Assembly: GCA_025965935.1 (NCBI GenBank)
Contig: JAOPVZ010000082.1
Coordinates: 1 to 36,235 of the forward strand
Source: Frankiales bacterium
GTDB lineage: Bacteria; Actinomycetota; Actinomycetes; Mycobacteriales; SCTD01
Reading direction: 5' to 3'
Length of the DNA stretch: 36,235 bases
Part shown: positions 14,487-22,237 of the stretch, piece after piece
Layout: each line of letters starts with the position of its first letter
How positions within the stretch are numbered: the first letter of the stretch is position 1
The notes under the pieces: model-generated
The model's database searches: none
What the model was told of the DNA's origin: nothing
Seen by the model: the letters and a program-made list of their open reading frames with translations, nothing else
Position numbers and translations under genes: made by a program

Positions 14487-15517
14487 GCCGGCTCCGGCTC
14501 CTGCTGCTGCTCGGCTGCTTCGGAGCTCTCGTCAGCGGGGGCCCTGTGCTGGCGTGCGTCGCCCCCGACCCCGCTGAGCCGGCGACGTCGCCGGCCCGCT
14601 CCGCGACGGCGCTCGGGCTGCTGGAACGGGCCGCCACGGTCACCCGCAGCATGCCGTGGCATGGCACCCAGAACGTGCTGAGCACGCACGGCGACATGCC
14701 GAGCTTCGACATCCTGGACGTGGAGCACCACCCGGGTGCCGGCAGCACCGTCGTCGGCCTCGCCGACAGCTGGCGCACCGTCGCGCCCGACCTCATCGAC
14801 GACGCGCTGTTCGCGCTGCTGGCCCGCCACTACGACCTGACGGTGGTGGGTGCGCGGCTCTGCGGCGGCCGTCCGACCACGCTCGTCGAGGCCCGCAGGC
14901 CTGGCCAGACCGGGCCGAGCGCGGTGGCGGGCAGGTTCTGGATCGACAGTGCGACGCACATGGTGTGGCGGCGCGACGTCCTCGACGACGACGGCGCGGT
15001 CGTCGTGAGCAGCTCCTTCTCGGCGCTCGGCTTCATGAAGGGCAAGCACCCCGTCGAACCCACTGCCAGCACGCCGGCGACGTCCACGCACCTCGACGAC
15101 CACCAGGTCCAGCAGCTCATCGACGAGGGCTGGCCGATCGTCGACCACCTGCCGTCCGGGCTGGAGCTGTTCGACGCCCTGCTGCACCCCGACGGCGTCG
15201 TGCAGCTGTCGTACTCCGACGGCCTGTCCACCTTGTCGCTGTTCGTCCAGCAGGGCTCGCTGCCCGCCGGCACCGGCGGCCCGCAGCGCGAGGTCGGCGG
15301 CGAGATGGTCCACGTCGCGAGCAACGCTCCCGAGCAGCTGGTGTGGGCCGGCGGTGGCCGTACCTGGACGCTGGTCTCCGACGCCTCGGAGGCCACGATC
15401 GACCAGGCGGTCCTCGTGCTCCCGCACGCTGACCCGCCGAGCCCGCACGAGGGCATGGGCCGCCGGGTCTGGCGGGGCATGTCCAGGGTGGGCGCCTGGT
15501 TGAACCCCTTCGGCTAG
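14483..15517 (+). CDS. RseB/MucB-like sigma-E regulatory protein, exported
   Basis: The 344-residue protein begins with a signal peptide (RLRLLLLLGCFGALVSGGPVLA, with a Cys directly after) and then follows the MucB/RseB plan: an N-terminal LolA-like lipid-binding half (residues about 45-215: LLERAATVTRSMPWHGTQNVLS, FWIDSATHMVWRRDVLDDDG, FSALGFM) and a smaller C-terminal domain (about 230-320: PSGLELFDALLHPDGVVQLSYSDG, LSLFVQQGSLP). In proteobacteria RseB binds RseA and senses mislocalised lipid or lipopolysaccharide. The gene overlaps the anti-sigma gene by GTGA and precedes htrA, which fits such a sensor role. No RseB is present in the mycobacterial locus as I know it. A lipid-anchoring Cys25 is possible but its lipobox (VLAC) is modest. 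Confidence 0.75.
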   Translation: MSRLRLLLLLGCFGALVSGGPVLACVAPDPAEPATSPARSATALGLLERAATVTRSMPWHGTQNVLSTHGDMPSFDILDVEHHPGAGSTVVGLADSWRTVAPDLIDDALFALLARHYDLTVVGARLCGGRPTTLVEARRPGQTGPSAVAGRFWIDSATHMVWRRDVLDDDGAVVVSSSFSALGFMKGKHPVEPTASTPATSTHLDDHQVQQLIDEGWPIVDHLPSGLELFDALLHPDGVVQLSYSDGLSTLSLFVQQGSLPAGTGGPQREVGGEMVHVASNAPEQLVWAGGGRTWTLVSDASEATIDQAVLVLPHADPPSPHEGMGRRVWRGMSRVGAWLNPFG

Positions 15518-15518
15518 C

Positions 15519-15538
15519 GGGACACTGGTGTGTGTCCC
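15519..15538 (+). other. Small hairpin between rseB and htrA
   Basis: GGGACAC (15519-15525) and GTGTCCC (15532-15538) form a 7-bp stem with a 6-base loop. It occludes GTG 15532, supporting the downstream start of htrA, and could tune read-through within the operon. Confidence 0.4.
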
Positions 15539-15558
15539 CCTCGTCGAGGAGTCCTGCC

Positions 15559-16758
15559 GTGCCTGACCCGTTCCTCGCCCAGGAGACGCCGCCCACCCGC
15601 GCCCTGGCGTGGGGCTACCCGACCGAGATCCCGGGCCACCCCGGGGAGATCGGCCGCAGCCCCAGTCGCAAGGTGTTCGCGGCCACGGTCCTGGCGACCG
15701 CGCTGATCGCCGGTGGCGCCGGCGGCTGGGTCGGCTCGCGTGGCGATCACACGCAGGTCTACGACGGGTCCGTGTCGCTGGCTCCGCCAGCAGCCAGTAC
15801 GCCGGTCAGCCGGCCGGAGTCGTCGGTCGCCGGGATCGCCGCGAGGGTGCTGCGCAGCGTGGTCAGCATCCAGGTCGAGCGCGGCACCACCGGCGGCACC
15901 GGGTCCGGCGTCGTGCTGCGGTCCGACGGCTACGTCCTCACCAACAACCACGTGGTCGCGGACGCCGCGGTCGGCGGCACCATCACGGTGTCGTTCACCA
16001 ACGACAGCCTGACCGACGAGCACGCCCGGATCGTCGGCACCGACCCCGAGACCGATCTCGCGGTCATCAAGGTCATCGGCGGACCGCACCTCGTCCCGGC
16101 GACCCTCGGCACGTCCAGCGACCTGGTGGTCGGCGACCCGGTCATCGCGATCGGCTCGCCGCTCGGCCTCGCCGGCACCGTCACCGCGGGCATCATCAGC
16201 GCGCTCAACCGCACCGTGCAAGTGCCGTCGGAGTCCGGTACGGCCGCCCCACCGCTGTTCAACGCCATCCAGACGGATGCCGCCATCAACCCCGGCAACT
16301 CCGGTGGCGCGCTCGTCGACGGCGCGGGCCGGGTCATCGGCATCAACTCCGCCATCGCGACGCTCGGCAGTTCCGGCGTCGACAGCCAGTCCGGCTCGAT
16401 CGGCGTCGGGTTCGCGATCCCCGTCGACGAGGCCCGGTCCATCGCCGAGCAGCTCATCCGCACCGGGAAGGCGACCCACCCGTCGATCAGCGTCCTGGCC
16501 CGCACGGTCGGCGCCGACGGGAACGGCCCCCGCGGCGCCCGGATCATCTCCTTGACGAACGACGGTGCAGCGCACAGGGCAGGGCTGCGCCCCGGCGACA
16601 TCATCACCAAGGTCGCAGGTCGGACCGTGCACAGCGTCGACCAGCTCGTCGTCGACCTGCGCGAGCACAAGGTGGGGGAGAGCGTCGCCGTCACCTACCT
16701 GAGAGGCGGCTCCACCCGCACGGCCAAGGTTGTCCTGCAGGACAAGCAGTCCTCCTAG
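15559..16758 (+). CDS. htrA: HtrA/DegP-type membrane-anchored serine protease with PDZ domain
   Basis: The 399-residue protein has a cytoplasmic N-terminus of ~40 residues, a membrane helix (about 41-62, VFAATVLATALIAGGAGGWVG), a trypsin-like domain and one PDZ domain (about 310-395, GARIISLTNDGAAHRAGLRPGDII). The catalytic triad is intact: His131 in TNNHVV, Asp166 in ETDLAVIKV and Ser248 in NPGNSGGAL. It should degrade or refold damaged proteins outside the membrane and may take part in anti-sigma turnover. GTG 15559 has GAGGAG seven bases upstream; GTG 15532 is within a hairpin and has no ribosome site. It is in the sigE operon by order and orientation, as in mycobacteria. Confidence 0.92.
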   Translation: MPDPFLAQETPPTRALAWGYPTEIPGHPGEIGRSPSRKVFAATVLATALIAGGAGGWVGSRGDHTQVYDGSVSLAPPAASTPVSRPESSVAGIAARVLRSVVSIQVERGTTGGTGSGVVLRSDGYVLTNNHVVADAAVGGTITVSFTNDSLTDEHARIVGTDPETDLAVIKVIGGPHLVPATLGTSSDLVVGDPVIAIGSPLGLAGTVTAGIISALNRTVQVPSESGTAAPPLFNAIQTDAAINPGNSGGALVDGAGRVIGINSAIATLGSSGVDSQSGSIGVGFAIPVDEARSIAEQLIRTGKATHPSISVLARTVGADGNGPRGARIISLTNDGAAHRAGLRPGDIITKVAGRTVHSVDQLVVDLREHKVGESVAVTYLRGGSTRTAKVVLQDKQSS

Positions 16759-16761
16759 TCT
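16756..16761 (+). promoter_or_regulatory. -10 element TAGTCT on the htrA stop codon, for tatB
   Basis: TAGTCT starts with the htrA TAG stop. A transcript from about 16768 would carry the strong GGAGGAGG ribosome site (16773-16780), six bases before GTG 16787. tatB may thus have its own promoter within the operon. Confidence 0.5.
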
Positions 16762-16786
16762 GAGACTGGACCGGAGGAGGCACGAC

Positions 16787-17116
16787 GTGCTCGGAGGACT
16801 GGGCTGGCCGGAGGCGGCGGTCCTGCTGCTGCTCGGCCTGTTCGTCTTCGGTCCTGAGCGGCTGCCGGGCATCGCCGCCGACGCCGGCCGGACGCTGCGC
16901 AAGGTCCGCGCCTACCTCAAGGACATGACCGACGAGCTGAAGTCCGAGCTCGGCCCGGAGGTGGCCGACCTCGACCTGCGCTCCCTCCACCCCCGCGAGT
17001 TCGTGCGCAAGCACCTGCTCGAGGACGACCCGGACGAGCCCCTTCCCGCCGTACCCGGCAGGCGGGCAGCGCTGCTCCCCGGCGAGCCCGCCCCCTGGGA
17101 CCCGGACACCACCTGA
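16787..17116 (+). CDS. tatB: Sec-independent protein translocase protein TatB
   Basis: The 109-residue protein has the TatA/B shape: a short N-terminal membrane helix (GLGWPEAAVLLLLGLFVFGPERLP, with the FGPERLP hinge) and an amphipathic helix with acidic and basic faces (AGRTLRKVRAYLKDMTDELKSEL), then a Pro-rich tail. The Glu near the start of the helix and the longer tail favour TatB over TatA. TatB joins TatC to receive folded Tat substrates. GTG 16787 follows GGAGGAGG by six bases. The place after sigE, anti-sigma and htrA is the same as in mycobacteria, where tatB also follows htrA. Confidence 0.9.
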   Translation: MLGGLGWPEAAVLLLLGLFVFGPERLPGIAADAGRTLRKVRAYLKDMTDELKSELGPEVADLDLRSLHPREFVRKHLLEDDPDEPLPAVPGRRAALLPGEPAPWDPDTT

Positions 17117-17193
17117 CCGGCGTCAACCAGATGTCGGGTCCACTGCGTCCACTTCCGGCCCGTTTCGTCCGGCGCCGTGACCCCCGCGGCCCC

Positions 17194-17199
17194 TAGAGT
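17194..17199 (+). promoter_or_regulatory. -10 element TAGAGT for the small membrane protein gene
   Basis: TAGAGT ends eight bases before GTG 17208, compatible with a start of transcription one or two bases before the codon. No Shine-Dalgarno is seen. The rest of the 91-base gap after tatB shows nothing. Confidence 0.5.
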
Positions 17200-17207
17200 G
17201 CCGCCTC

Positions 17208-17657
17208 GTGAGTCGTCCCGTGAAGATCATCGTCGCCCTCGTCGTCGTCGCCGCTGTGGCGATCGGTGGCTTCTTCGTCTTCGAGTACTTCGACCACCGG
17301 GACAAGGTCCAGGCCGCCAAGCGCGCCTGCGGGTCGAGCCTCGTCCCGACGCCGGGCGTCGCGCTCCCAGCGGGGCTCGCGTTCACGCTGCCCTCCGGCC
17401 AGACGCTGCTGTCGGTCGCCAAGCAGGGCAAGACGGAGATCATCTTCGCGATCACTCCCGGCAACCGCCAAGACCTCGTGACGCTGCGCGACAAGGTGGT
17501 CTCGGACCTCAAGGGCCAGGGCTACACGGCGTCCGCGACGGACCAGGAGCCGACGTACGAGGCCGAGGGCCAGTTCAGCGGCAAGGCCAGCGGGACGATC
17601 CAGGTGCAGCCGGAGTGCGAGGGTTACAACCGGATCCGCTACAAGTTCAACCTCTAG
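17208..17657 (+). CDS. Small membrane-anchored protein of unknown function
   Basis: The 149-residue product has a short basic start and one membrane helix (residues about 6-27, IIVALVVVAAVAIGGFFVFEYF); the rest should face outside. This part has two cysteines, at about residue 41 (RACGSSL) and 138 (PECEGY), that could form one disulphide around an alpha/beta domain (TLPSGQTLLSV, LRDKVVSDLKGQGYTASATDQEPTYEAEGQF). I do not recognise a family. It faces mrp with the two stop codons exactly abutting (TAG 17655-17657, then CTA 17658-17660), so there is no intergenic DNA on that side. Its position next to tatB may be chance. Confidence 0.7.
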   Translation: MSRPVKIIVALVVVAAVAIGGFFVFEYFDHRDKVQAAKRACGSSLVPTPGVALPAGLAFTLPSGQTLLSVAKQGKTEIIFAITPGNRQDLVTLRDKVVSDLKGQGYTASATDQEPTYEAEGQFSGKASGTIQVQPECEGYNRIRYKFNL

Positions 17658-18806
17658 CTAGGCCTTCGCCGGCGTCAGCCCGAGCGACATGCCGGCCAGG
17701 CCGCGGGGCTTGCCGGAGATCCGCTCGGTGATGCTGAGCAGCTCCTTGCCGGCAACGCTGTCGGGGTCTGAGAGCACCAGCGGCACGCCGTTGTCGCCGC
17801 CCTCGCGCAGCCGCTTGTCGATCGGGATCTGACCCAGCAACGGCACCTCGGCACCGAGCAGCCGCGACAGTGAGGCCGCGACCGCCTCGCCGCCGCCGGA
17901 GCCGAACACGTCGACCGCCTCGCCGCAGTGCGGGCACGGCAGGTAGCTCATGTTCTCCACCACACCGGCGATCCGCTGGTGGGTCTGCAGCGCGATCGAC
18001 CCGGCCCGCGCCGCCACCTCGCGGGCAGCGATCTGCGGGGTGGTGACCACGAGGATCTCGGCGGTCGGGACGAGCTGCGCCACCGAGATGGCGATGTCGC
18101 CGTTGCCGGGCGGGAGGTCCATCAGCAGGTAGTCGAGGTCGCCCCAGTAGACGTCGGCGAGGAACTGCTGCAGCGCCCGGTGCAGCATCGGTCCGCGCCA
18201 CACCACGGGGGTGTTGTCTTTGGTGAACATCCCGATGCTGATGACCTTCACGCCATGCGCGGACGGCGGCATGATCATCTGCTCGACCTGCGTCGGGCGG
18301 TGCTCCACGCCGAGCATCCGCGGCACGCTGAAGCCGTAGACGTCGGCGTCGACGACCCCGACCCGCAGGCCCTTGGCGGCGAGCGCCGCGGCCAGGTTGA
18401 CCGTGACCGAGCTCTTGCCCACGCCGCCCTTGCCGGACGCCACCGCGAAGACCCGGGTGAGGCTGCCCGGCTGCGCGAACGGGATCTCGCGGGTCGGGTT
18501 GTCGCCGCGCAGCTGGGTCTGCAGCGCCTGGCGCTGCTCGGTGCTCATGACGTCGAGCTCGACCACGACGGAGGTGACACCCTCCAGGGCCTGTACGGCG
18601 GTGGTGACCCGCTCAGTCAGCGTCTCCTTCATGGGACAGCCGCTGACGGTGAGGTAGATGCCGATGCGCGCTGTGCCGTCGGGGTCGACCGCAGCGCCCT
18701 TGACCATGCCGATCTCGGTGATCGGCCGGCGGATCTCGGGGTCCTCGACGGTGGCGAGGGCGGCCAGGAGCTGGTCTTGCGAAGGTGTGGCTGTCTGGAG
18801 CGTCAT
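17658..18806 (-). CDS. mrp: Mrp/NBP35-type iron-sulphur cluster carrier ATPase
   Basis: The 382-residue protein has an N-terminal MIP18/DUF59 domain (residues about 8-85, VEDPEIRRPITEIGMV, TVSGCPMKETL) and a MinD-like P-loop ATPase domain. The deviant Walker A GKGGVGKS is at 125-132, the switch Asp in VVDADVYGFSVPRML follows, and the cluster-binding CPHC is at Cys291/Cys294. Such proteins carry Fe-S clusters to client apoproteins. ATG 18806 was chosen; a TAGGCT -10 ends ten bases upstream, so it may also be expressed with a very short leader, in addition to read-through from the lyase genes 26 bases upstream. mrp in this neighbourhood (near tatB/htrA and the MgtE-like gene) is also seen in mycobacteria. 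Confidence 0.92.
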   Translation of the reverse strand: MTLQTATPSQDQLLAALATVEDPEIRRPITEIGMVKGAAVDPDGTARIGIYLTVSGCPMKETLTERVTTAVQALEGVTSVVVELDVMSTEQRQALQTQLRGDNPTREIPFAQPGSLTRVFAVASGKGGVGKSSVTVNLAAALAAKGLRVGVVDADVYGFSVPRMLGVEHRPTQVEQMIMPPSAHGVKVISIGMFTKDNTPVVWRGPMLHRALQQFLADVYWGDLDYLLMDLPPGNGDIAISVAQLVPTAEILVVTTPQIAAREVAARAGSIALQTHQRIAGVVENMSYLPCPHCGEAVDVFGSGGGEAVAASLSRLLGAEVPLLGQIPIDKRLREGGDNGVPLVLSDPDSVAGKELLSITERISGKPRGLAGMSLGLTPAKA

Positions 18807-18832
18807 GATGCTTCTCAGCCTACGTGCGCCGG

Positions 18833-19681
18833 TCAGGGGTGGGGGGTGAGGGCCTGGATCTGGGAGGCGCTCTCGAGGATCCGGAGCGCGATGTCGCGGT
18901 GCAGGTTCTCCACCATCCGCCCGTCGACCGTGACGACGCCGCGGCCGTCGCGGGAGGCCTCCTCGAAGGCCTCGACGACCTTCTTGGCGTGGCTGATCTC
19001 GTCCTCGGAGGGCGCCCAGGTGTCGTTGGCGCCCTCGACCTGGGTCGGGTGGATGAGGGTCTTGCCGTCGAAGCCCAGCTCCTTGCCCTGCCGGCACTCG
19101 GCGAGGAAGCCGTCGAGGTCCTTCACGTCGTTGTAGACGCCGTCCAGGATCGCCTTGCCGGCCTCGCGTGCGCCCAGCAGTGCCGTGGCCAGGTGCGGCA
19201 GCAGCGGCGCGCGGCCGGGGACCATCGAGGCGCGGAGCTCCTTGACGAGGTCGTTGGTGCCCATCACGAGCACCGACACCTGCGGGAACGACGCGATCTC
19301 GCGGATCGCGAACAGTGCCGCCGGCGTCTCGACCATCGCCCACACCGGGGTGTCGCCGGTGACGGCGGTGATCTGCGCCAGGTGGTCGGGTCCGGACACC
19401 TTCGGTACGACCACAGCGGCCGGGCCGGCAGCGGTGGCCGCCTTGAGATCGGCTGCGCCCCAAGGGGTGTCGAGGCCGTTGCACCGGATCGTCAGCGTCT
19501 TCCCGCCGTACTCGCCGGACTGCACGGCGGCGACGGCGTTGCCACGGGCGGCGTCCTTGGCGTCGGGCGCGACGGCGTCCTCGAGGTCGAAGATGATCGC
19601 GTCGGCGGCGATCGTCTTGGCCTTCTCGAGCGCCCGCTCGTTGGAGGACGGCATGTAGAGGACCGACCGCAGGACCGTCAC
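18833..19681 (-). CDS. CitE-like CoA-ester lyase, (3S)-malyl-CoA thioesterase (Mcl2) type
   Basis: The 282-residue protein is a HpcH/HpaI-CitE TIM-barrel. It reads like proteobacterial Mcl2: [67 protein letters not shown], the long-range [12 protein letters not shown] and a C-terminal [10 protein letters not shown]. Mcl2 hydrolyses (3S)-malyl-CoA to malate and CoA after the lyase has joined acetyl-CoA and glyoxylate, in the ethylmalonyl-CoA pathway. The Mg-binding Glu and Asp and the LED region are present. GTG 19681 overlaps the stop of the Mcl1-like gene (GTGA), implying coupled production of both. Assignment between Mcl2 and a citramalyl-CoA lyase of similar length is by resemblance from memory. 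Confidence 0.8.
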   Translation of the reverse strand: MTVLRSVLYMPSSNERALEKAKTIAADAIIFDLEDAVAPDAKDAARGNAVAAVQSGEYGGKTLTIRCNGLDTPWGAADLKAATAAGPAAVVVPKVSGPDHLAQITAVTGDTPVWAMVETPAALFAIREIASFPQVSVLVMGTNDLVKELRASMVPGRAPLLPHLATALLGAREAGKAILDGVYNDVKDLDGFLAECRQGKELGFDGKTLIHPTQVEGANDTWAPSEDEISHAKKVVEAFEEASRDGRGVVTVDGRMVENLHRDIALRILESASQIQALTPHP

Positions 19682-20727
19682 AGCTGGTACGCCGCCTTCA
19701 GGTCGGCGTCGCGGGCGGCGAGCTGGGTGGCCAGCTCCAGCACCACCTTGCACTGCTTGAACGTCGCGTCGTCCTGCATCTTGCCGTCGATCATCACCGC
19801 GCCGCGGCCGTCCTCGCCCATCTCCTCGACCACACGCTTGGCCCAGGCGACCTCGGCGGGGTCGGGGGAGAAGACCTTCTTCGCGATGTCGATCTGCACC
19901 GGGTGCAGGGACCACGCGCCGACGCAGCCGAGCAGGTAGGCGTTGCGGAACTGGTCCTCGCAGGCGACGGTGTCCTTGATGTCGCCGAAGGGGCCGTAGT
20001 AGGCGTAGATGCCGTTGCTGGCGCAGGCGTCCACCATCCGGGCGACCGTGTAGTGCCACAAATCCTGCTGGAAGGTCGCCCGCGGCGCACTCTCGTCGGC
20101 TCCGGGGTCCTCGCGGACCAGGTAGCCGGGGTGGCCGCCGCCGACGCGGGTGGTCTTCATCCGGCGGTTGGCGGCGAGGTCGGCCGGGCCGAGTGAGATG
20201 CCCTGCATGCGCGGGGAGGCCGCGCAGATCGCCTCGACGTTGGCCATGCCCTGGGCGGTCTCCAGGATGGCGTGCACCTGCAGCGGTCGGCTGGTGCCGG
20301 CCTTGGCCTCCAGCTGCGCGAGCAGCCGGTCGACGTAGTGGATGTCGTCCGGGCCCTCGACCTTCGGGACCATGATGACGTCGATCTTCTCGCCGGCCTC
20401 GAGCACGAGGGTGGTGAGGTCGTCGAGGACCCACGGGCTGCCGAGGTCGTTCACCCGCGTCCAGAGCGCCGTCTCGCCGAGGTCCACCGAGTTGGCCACC
20501 TTCACCAGGCCCTCGCGCGCTGCCACCTTGTTCGACGCCTGGATCGCGTCCTCGAGGTTGCCGAGCAGCACGTCGACCTTCGGCGCGATGTCCGGGACCT
20601 TCGAGACCATCTTCTCGTTGGACGGGTCGAAGAAGTGGATCATCCGTGACGGCGTCCACGGGATCTCGCGCAGCGGGGCGGGCGCGCCGACCGCGAGCGG
20701 CCTGAAGAAGTCCTTCGCATTTCGCAC
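19678..20727 (-). CDS. Malyl-CoA/beta-methylmalyl-CoA lyase (Chloroflexus-like Mcl)
   Basis: The 349-residue protein strongly resembles Chloroflexus malyl-CoA lyase: [131 protein letters not shown] and [15 protein letters not shown]. These are Mg-dependent aldol-type lyases that split (3S)-malyl-CoA to acetyl-CoA and glyoxylate, and beta-methylmalyl-CoA to propionyl-CoA and glyoxylate. GTG 20727 fits a TAACGT -10 seven bases upstream (leaderless). The gene is divergent from marR, a likely regulator, and is coupled to the Mcl2-like gene. Which of the activities is used in the cell cannot be read from sequence. Confidence 0.87.
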   Translation of the reverse strand: MRNAKDFFRPLAVGAPAPLREIPWTPSRMIHFFDPSNEKMVSKVPDIAPKVDVLLGNLEDAIQASNKVAAREGLVKVANSVDLGETALWTRVNDLGSPWVLDDLTTLVLEAGEKIDVIMVPKVEGPDDIHYVDRLLAQLEAKAGTSRPLQVHAILETAQGMANVEAICAASPRMQGISLGPADLAANRRMKTTRVGGGHPGYLVREDPGADESAPRATFQQDLWHYTVARMVDACASNGIYAYYGPFGDIKDTVACEDQFRNAYLLGCVGAWSLHPVQIDIAKKVFSPDPAEVAWAKRVVEEMGEDGRGAVMIDGKMQDDATFKQCKVVLELATQLAARDADLKAAYQL

Positions 20728-20734
20728 GGGAAAG

Positions 20735-20766
20735 ACGTTACTCAGTGTTGCAGGTACAAGTAAGAT
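20735..20766. promoter_or_regulatory. Divergent mcl/marR promoter region with possible MarR operator
   Basis: The minus strand has TAACGT (20740-20735) seven bases before the lyase GTG, with TTACTT (20763-20758) 17 bases upstream of it. The plus strand has TAAGAT (20761-20766) six bases before the marR GTG. TTACT (20738-20742) and AGTAA (20759-20763) are inverted copies flanking the gap, and an imperfect TTG..CAA lies between (20748-20759). A MarR-type repressor could cover both promoters here. Confidence 0.55.
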
Positions 20767-20772
20767 TGGCCT

Positions 20773-21276
20773 GTGGTGATGAAGGCGACAGCCGAGCGGC
20801 TCACGGAACGTGAGCTCGGTGTCTGGCGGACTTTTCTCCGTGCGCACTCGCAGATCAATCGCAAGCTCGAGGCCGAGCTGGTCGCCGAGCACGACCTCCC
20901 GCTCGGCTCCTACGACGTGCTGCTGCAGCTCGCGGAGGCCGACGGGCGCCGGCTGCGGATGACCGAGCTCGCCGACCGGGTGCTGCTCTCGCGCTCCGGC
21001 CTGACCCGGCTGGTCGACCGGCTGGAGCGTGACGGTCTGGTCGAGCGGGTCGCCTGCGCCAACGACGCCCGCGGCACCCACGCGGTCCTCACCGAGGCCG
21101 GTCTCGGCCGGCTGCGCGGCGCCGCGCCGACGCACCTGCGCGGCATCTCCGAGCACGTGACGTCGCGGCTCAGCACCGATGAGCTCGACCAGCTCCAGCA
21201 CCTGATGCTCAAGCTCGCGGACGGGCCGCTCGAGCCGCCCGCCGGCGGTTGCGGTGCCGCCGAGGGCGTGCACTGA
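20773..21276 (+). CDS. MarR-family transcriptional regulator
   Basis: The 167-residue protein shows the MarR winged-helix plan: long N-terminal helix ([25 protein letters not shown]), a recognition region [34 protein letters not shown], the wing [16 protein letters not shown] and a C-terminal dimer helix. It should bind a palindrome, often near its own promoter, and release it on binding a small ligand. Here the divergent mcl operon is the obvious target, so the ligand may be a CoA ester or an acid from that pathway; this is inference. Three in-frame starts follow in a row (GTG 20773, GTG 20776, ATG 20779); the TAAGAT -10 spacing favours 20773. It overlaps azlC. Confidence 0.87.
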   Translation: MVMKATAERLTERELGVWRTFLRAHSQINRKLEAELVAEHDLPLGSYDVLLQLAEADGRRLRMTELADRVLLSRSGLTRLVDRLERDGLVERVACANDARGTHAVLTEAGLGRLRGAAPTHLRGISEHVTSRLSTDELDQLQHLMLKLADGPLEPPAGGCGAAEGVH

Positions 21277-21941
21277 CCCAGACCGGCCGCGCGGACGACG
21301 CCGCCCGTCGCGAGGTGGTGCGCCGCGCCCTGTCGATCGGCGTCGCCGTCGGCCTCTACGGCGTCTCGTTCGGGGCCGCGGCAGCGGCCGCCGGCCTCTC
21401 GGTGCCGCAGGCCTGCGCCCTGTCCTTGCTGGTGTTCACGGGCGCTTCGCAGTTCGCGCTCGTCGGCGTGCTGGGTGCTGGTGGTGGAGTCGCCGCGGGC
21501 GTCGCGTCGGCCGTCCTGCTGGGCACCCGCAACGCGCTCTATGGCGTCGTGATGGCCGACCGCGTGCAGGTCCGCGGTCCCCGCCGGATCGCCGCGGCGC
21601 ACGTGACGATCGACGAGAGCACCGCGGTCGGGACCACTGCGCCGCCGCACCTGGCCGGCGTCGGCTTCTGGTGGGCGGGGCTCACCGTCTACGTCCTCTG
21701 GAACCTCTCCACCTTCATCGGCGCCCTGGGCGCGGCGGCGGTCGACACCAACGCGATCGGCCTCGACGGCGCCGTCGGCGCCGCGTTCCTCGGTCTGGTG
21801 TGGCCGCGGCTGACCGAGGCCCGTTGGGTGGCGCTCGGGGGAGCGGTGCTCGCCGCGATCGCGGTGCCGCTCACCCCTCCGGGCGTCCCGGTCCTCGTCG
21901 CCGGCGCGGCAGTGCTGCCCGCCTTGGTGCGTCGGAGGTGA
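21249..21941 (+). CDS. azlC: AzlC-family branched-chain amino acid exporter subunit
   Basis: The 230-residue protein is the large subunit of a two-part AzlCD/LIV-E exporter. It shows the AzlC marks: [42 protein letters not shown], and [17 protein letters not shown], then further membrane helices; five to six helices in all. The start is uncertain: TTG 21249 lies within marR, CTG 21273 overlaps the marR stop (CTGA) and GTG 21315 would leave the first helix nearly intact. Homologues usually have about 10-20 residues before the first helix, which fits 21273 or later. It is coupled to azlD downstream (GTGA). Confidence 0.85.
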   Translation: MRCRRGRALTQTGRADDAARREVVRRALSIGVAVGLYGVSFGAAAAAAGLSVPQACALSLLVFTGASQFALVGVLGAGGGVAAGVASAVLLGTRNALYGVVMADRVQVRGPRRIAAAHVTIDESTAVGTTAPPHLAGVGFWWAGLTVYVLWNLSTFIGALGAAAVDTNAIGLDGAVGAAFLGLVWPRLTEARWVALGGAVLAAIAVPLTPPGVPVLVAGAAVLPALVRRR

Positions 21942-22237
21942 TCTGGACCGCGGTGCTCCTCACGGCCGCCGGCTGCTTCGGGCTCAAGGTCGCTGGTTGG
22001 TCGGTGCCGTCGCGCGTGCTCGACGGCCCGGTCTTCCGTGTCGCCGCGACCCTGTTGCCGGTCGCGCTGCTGTCGGCACTCGTCGTGGTGCAGGTCTTCG
22101 GCCACGGCCGGTCGCTCACCGTCGACGCCCGCGCCGTGTCCCTCGCCGTCGCCGCGCTCTGCCTGTGGCGTCGGCTGCCGTTCATCGTGGTGGTGGTCGC
22201 GGCCGCTGCCGCGGCGGCCGCCGTCAGAGCGCTGTGA
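21938..22237 (+). CDS. azlD: AzlD-family exporter small subunit
   Basis: The 99-residue protein has three to four short membrane helices ([75 protein letters not shown]) and the usual size and order of AzlD after AzlC. GTG 21938 overlaps the azlC stop (GTGA) with CGGAGG just upstream. Its 3' end overlaps the convergent hydrolase gene by 14 bases. Known AzlCD pairs export branched-chain amino acids or analogues; transported substrate here is inferred. Confidence 0.85.
   Translation: MIWTAVLLTAAGCFGLKVAGWSVPSRVLDGPVFRVAATLLPVALLSALVVVQVFGHGRSLTVDARAVSLAVAALCLWRRLPFIVVVVAAAAAAAAVRAL

Noticed and set aside
13628-15448. A ~600-codon minus-strand frame across sigE, rseA and rseB
   Set aside because: It is antisense to three genes with clear domains and has low-complexity composition typical of a shadow frame.
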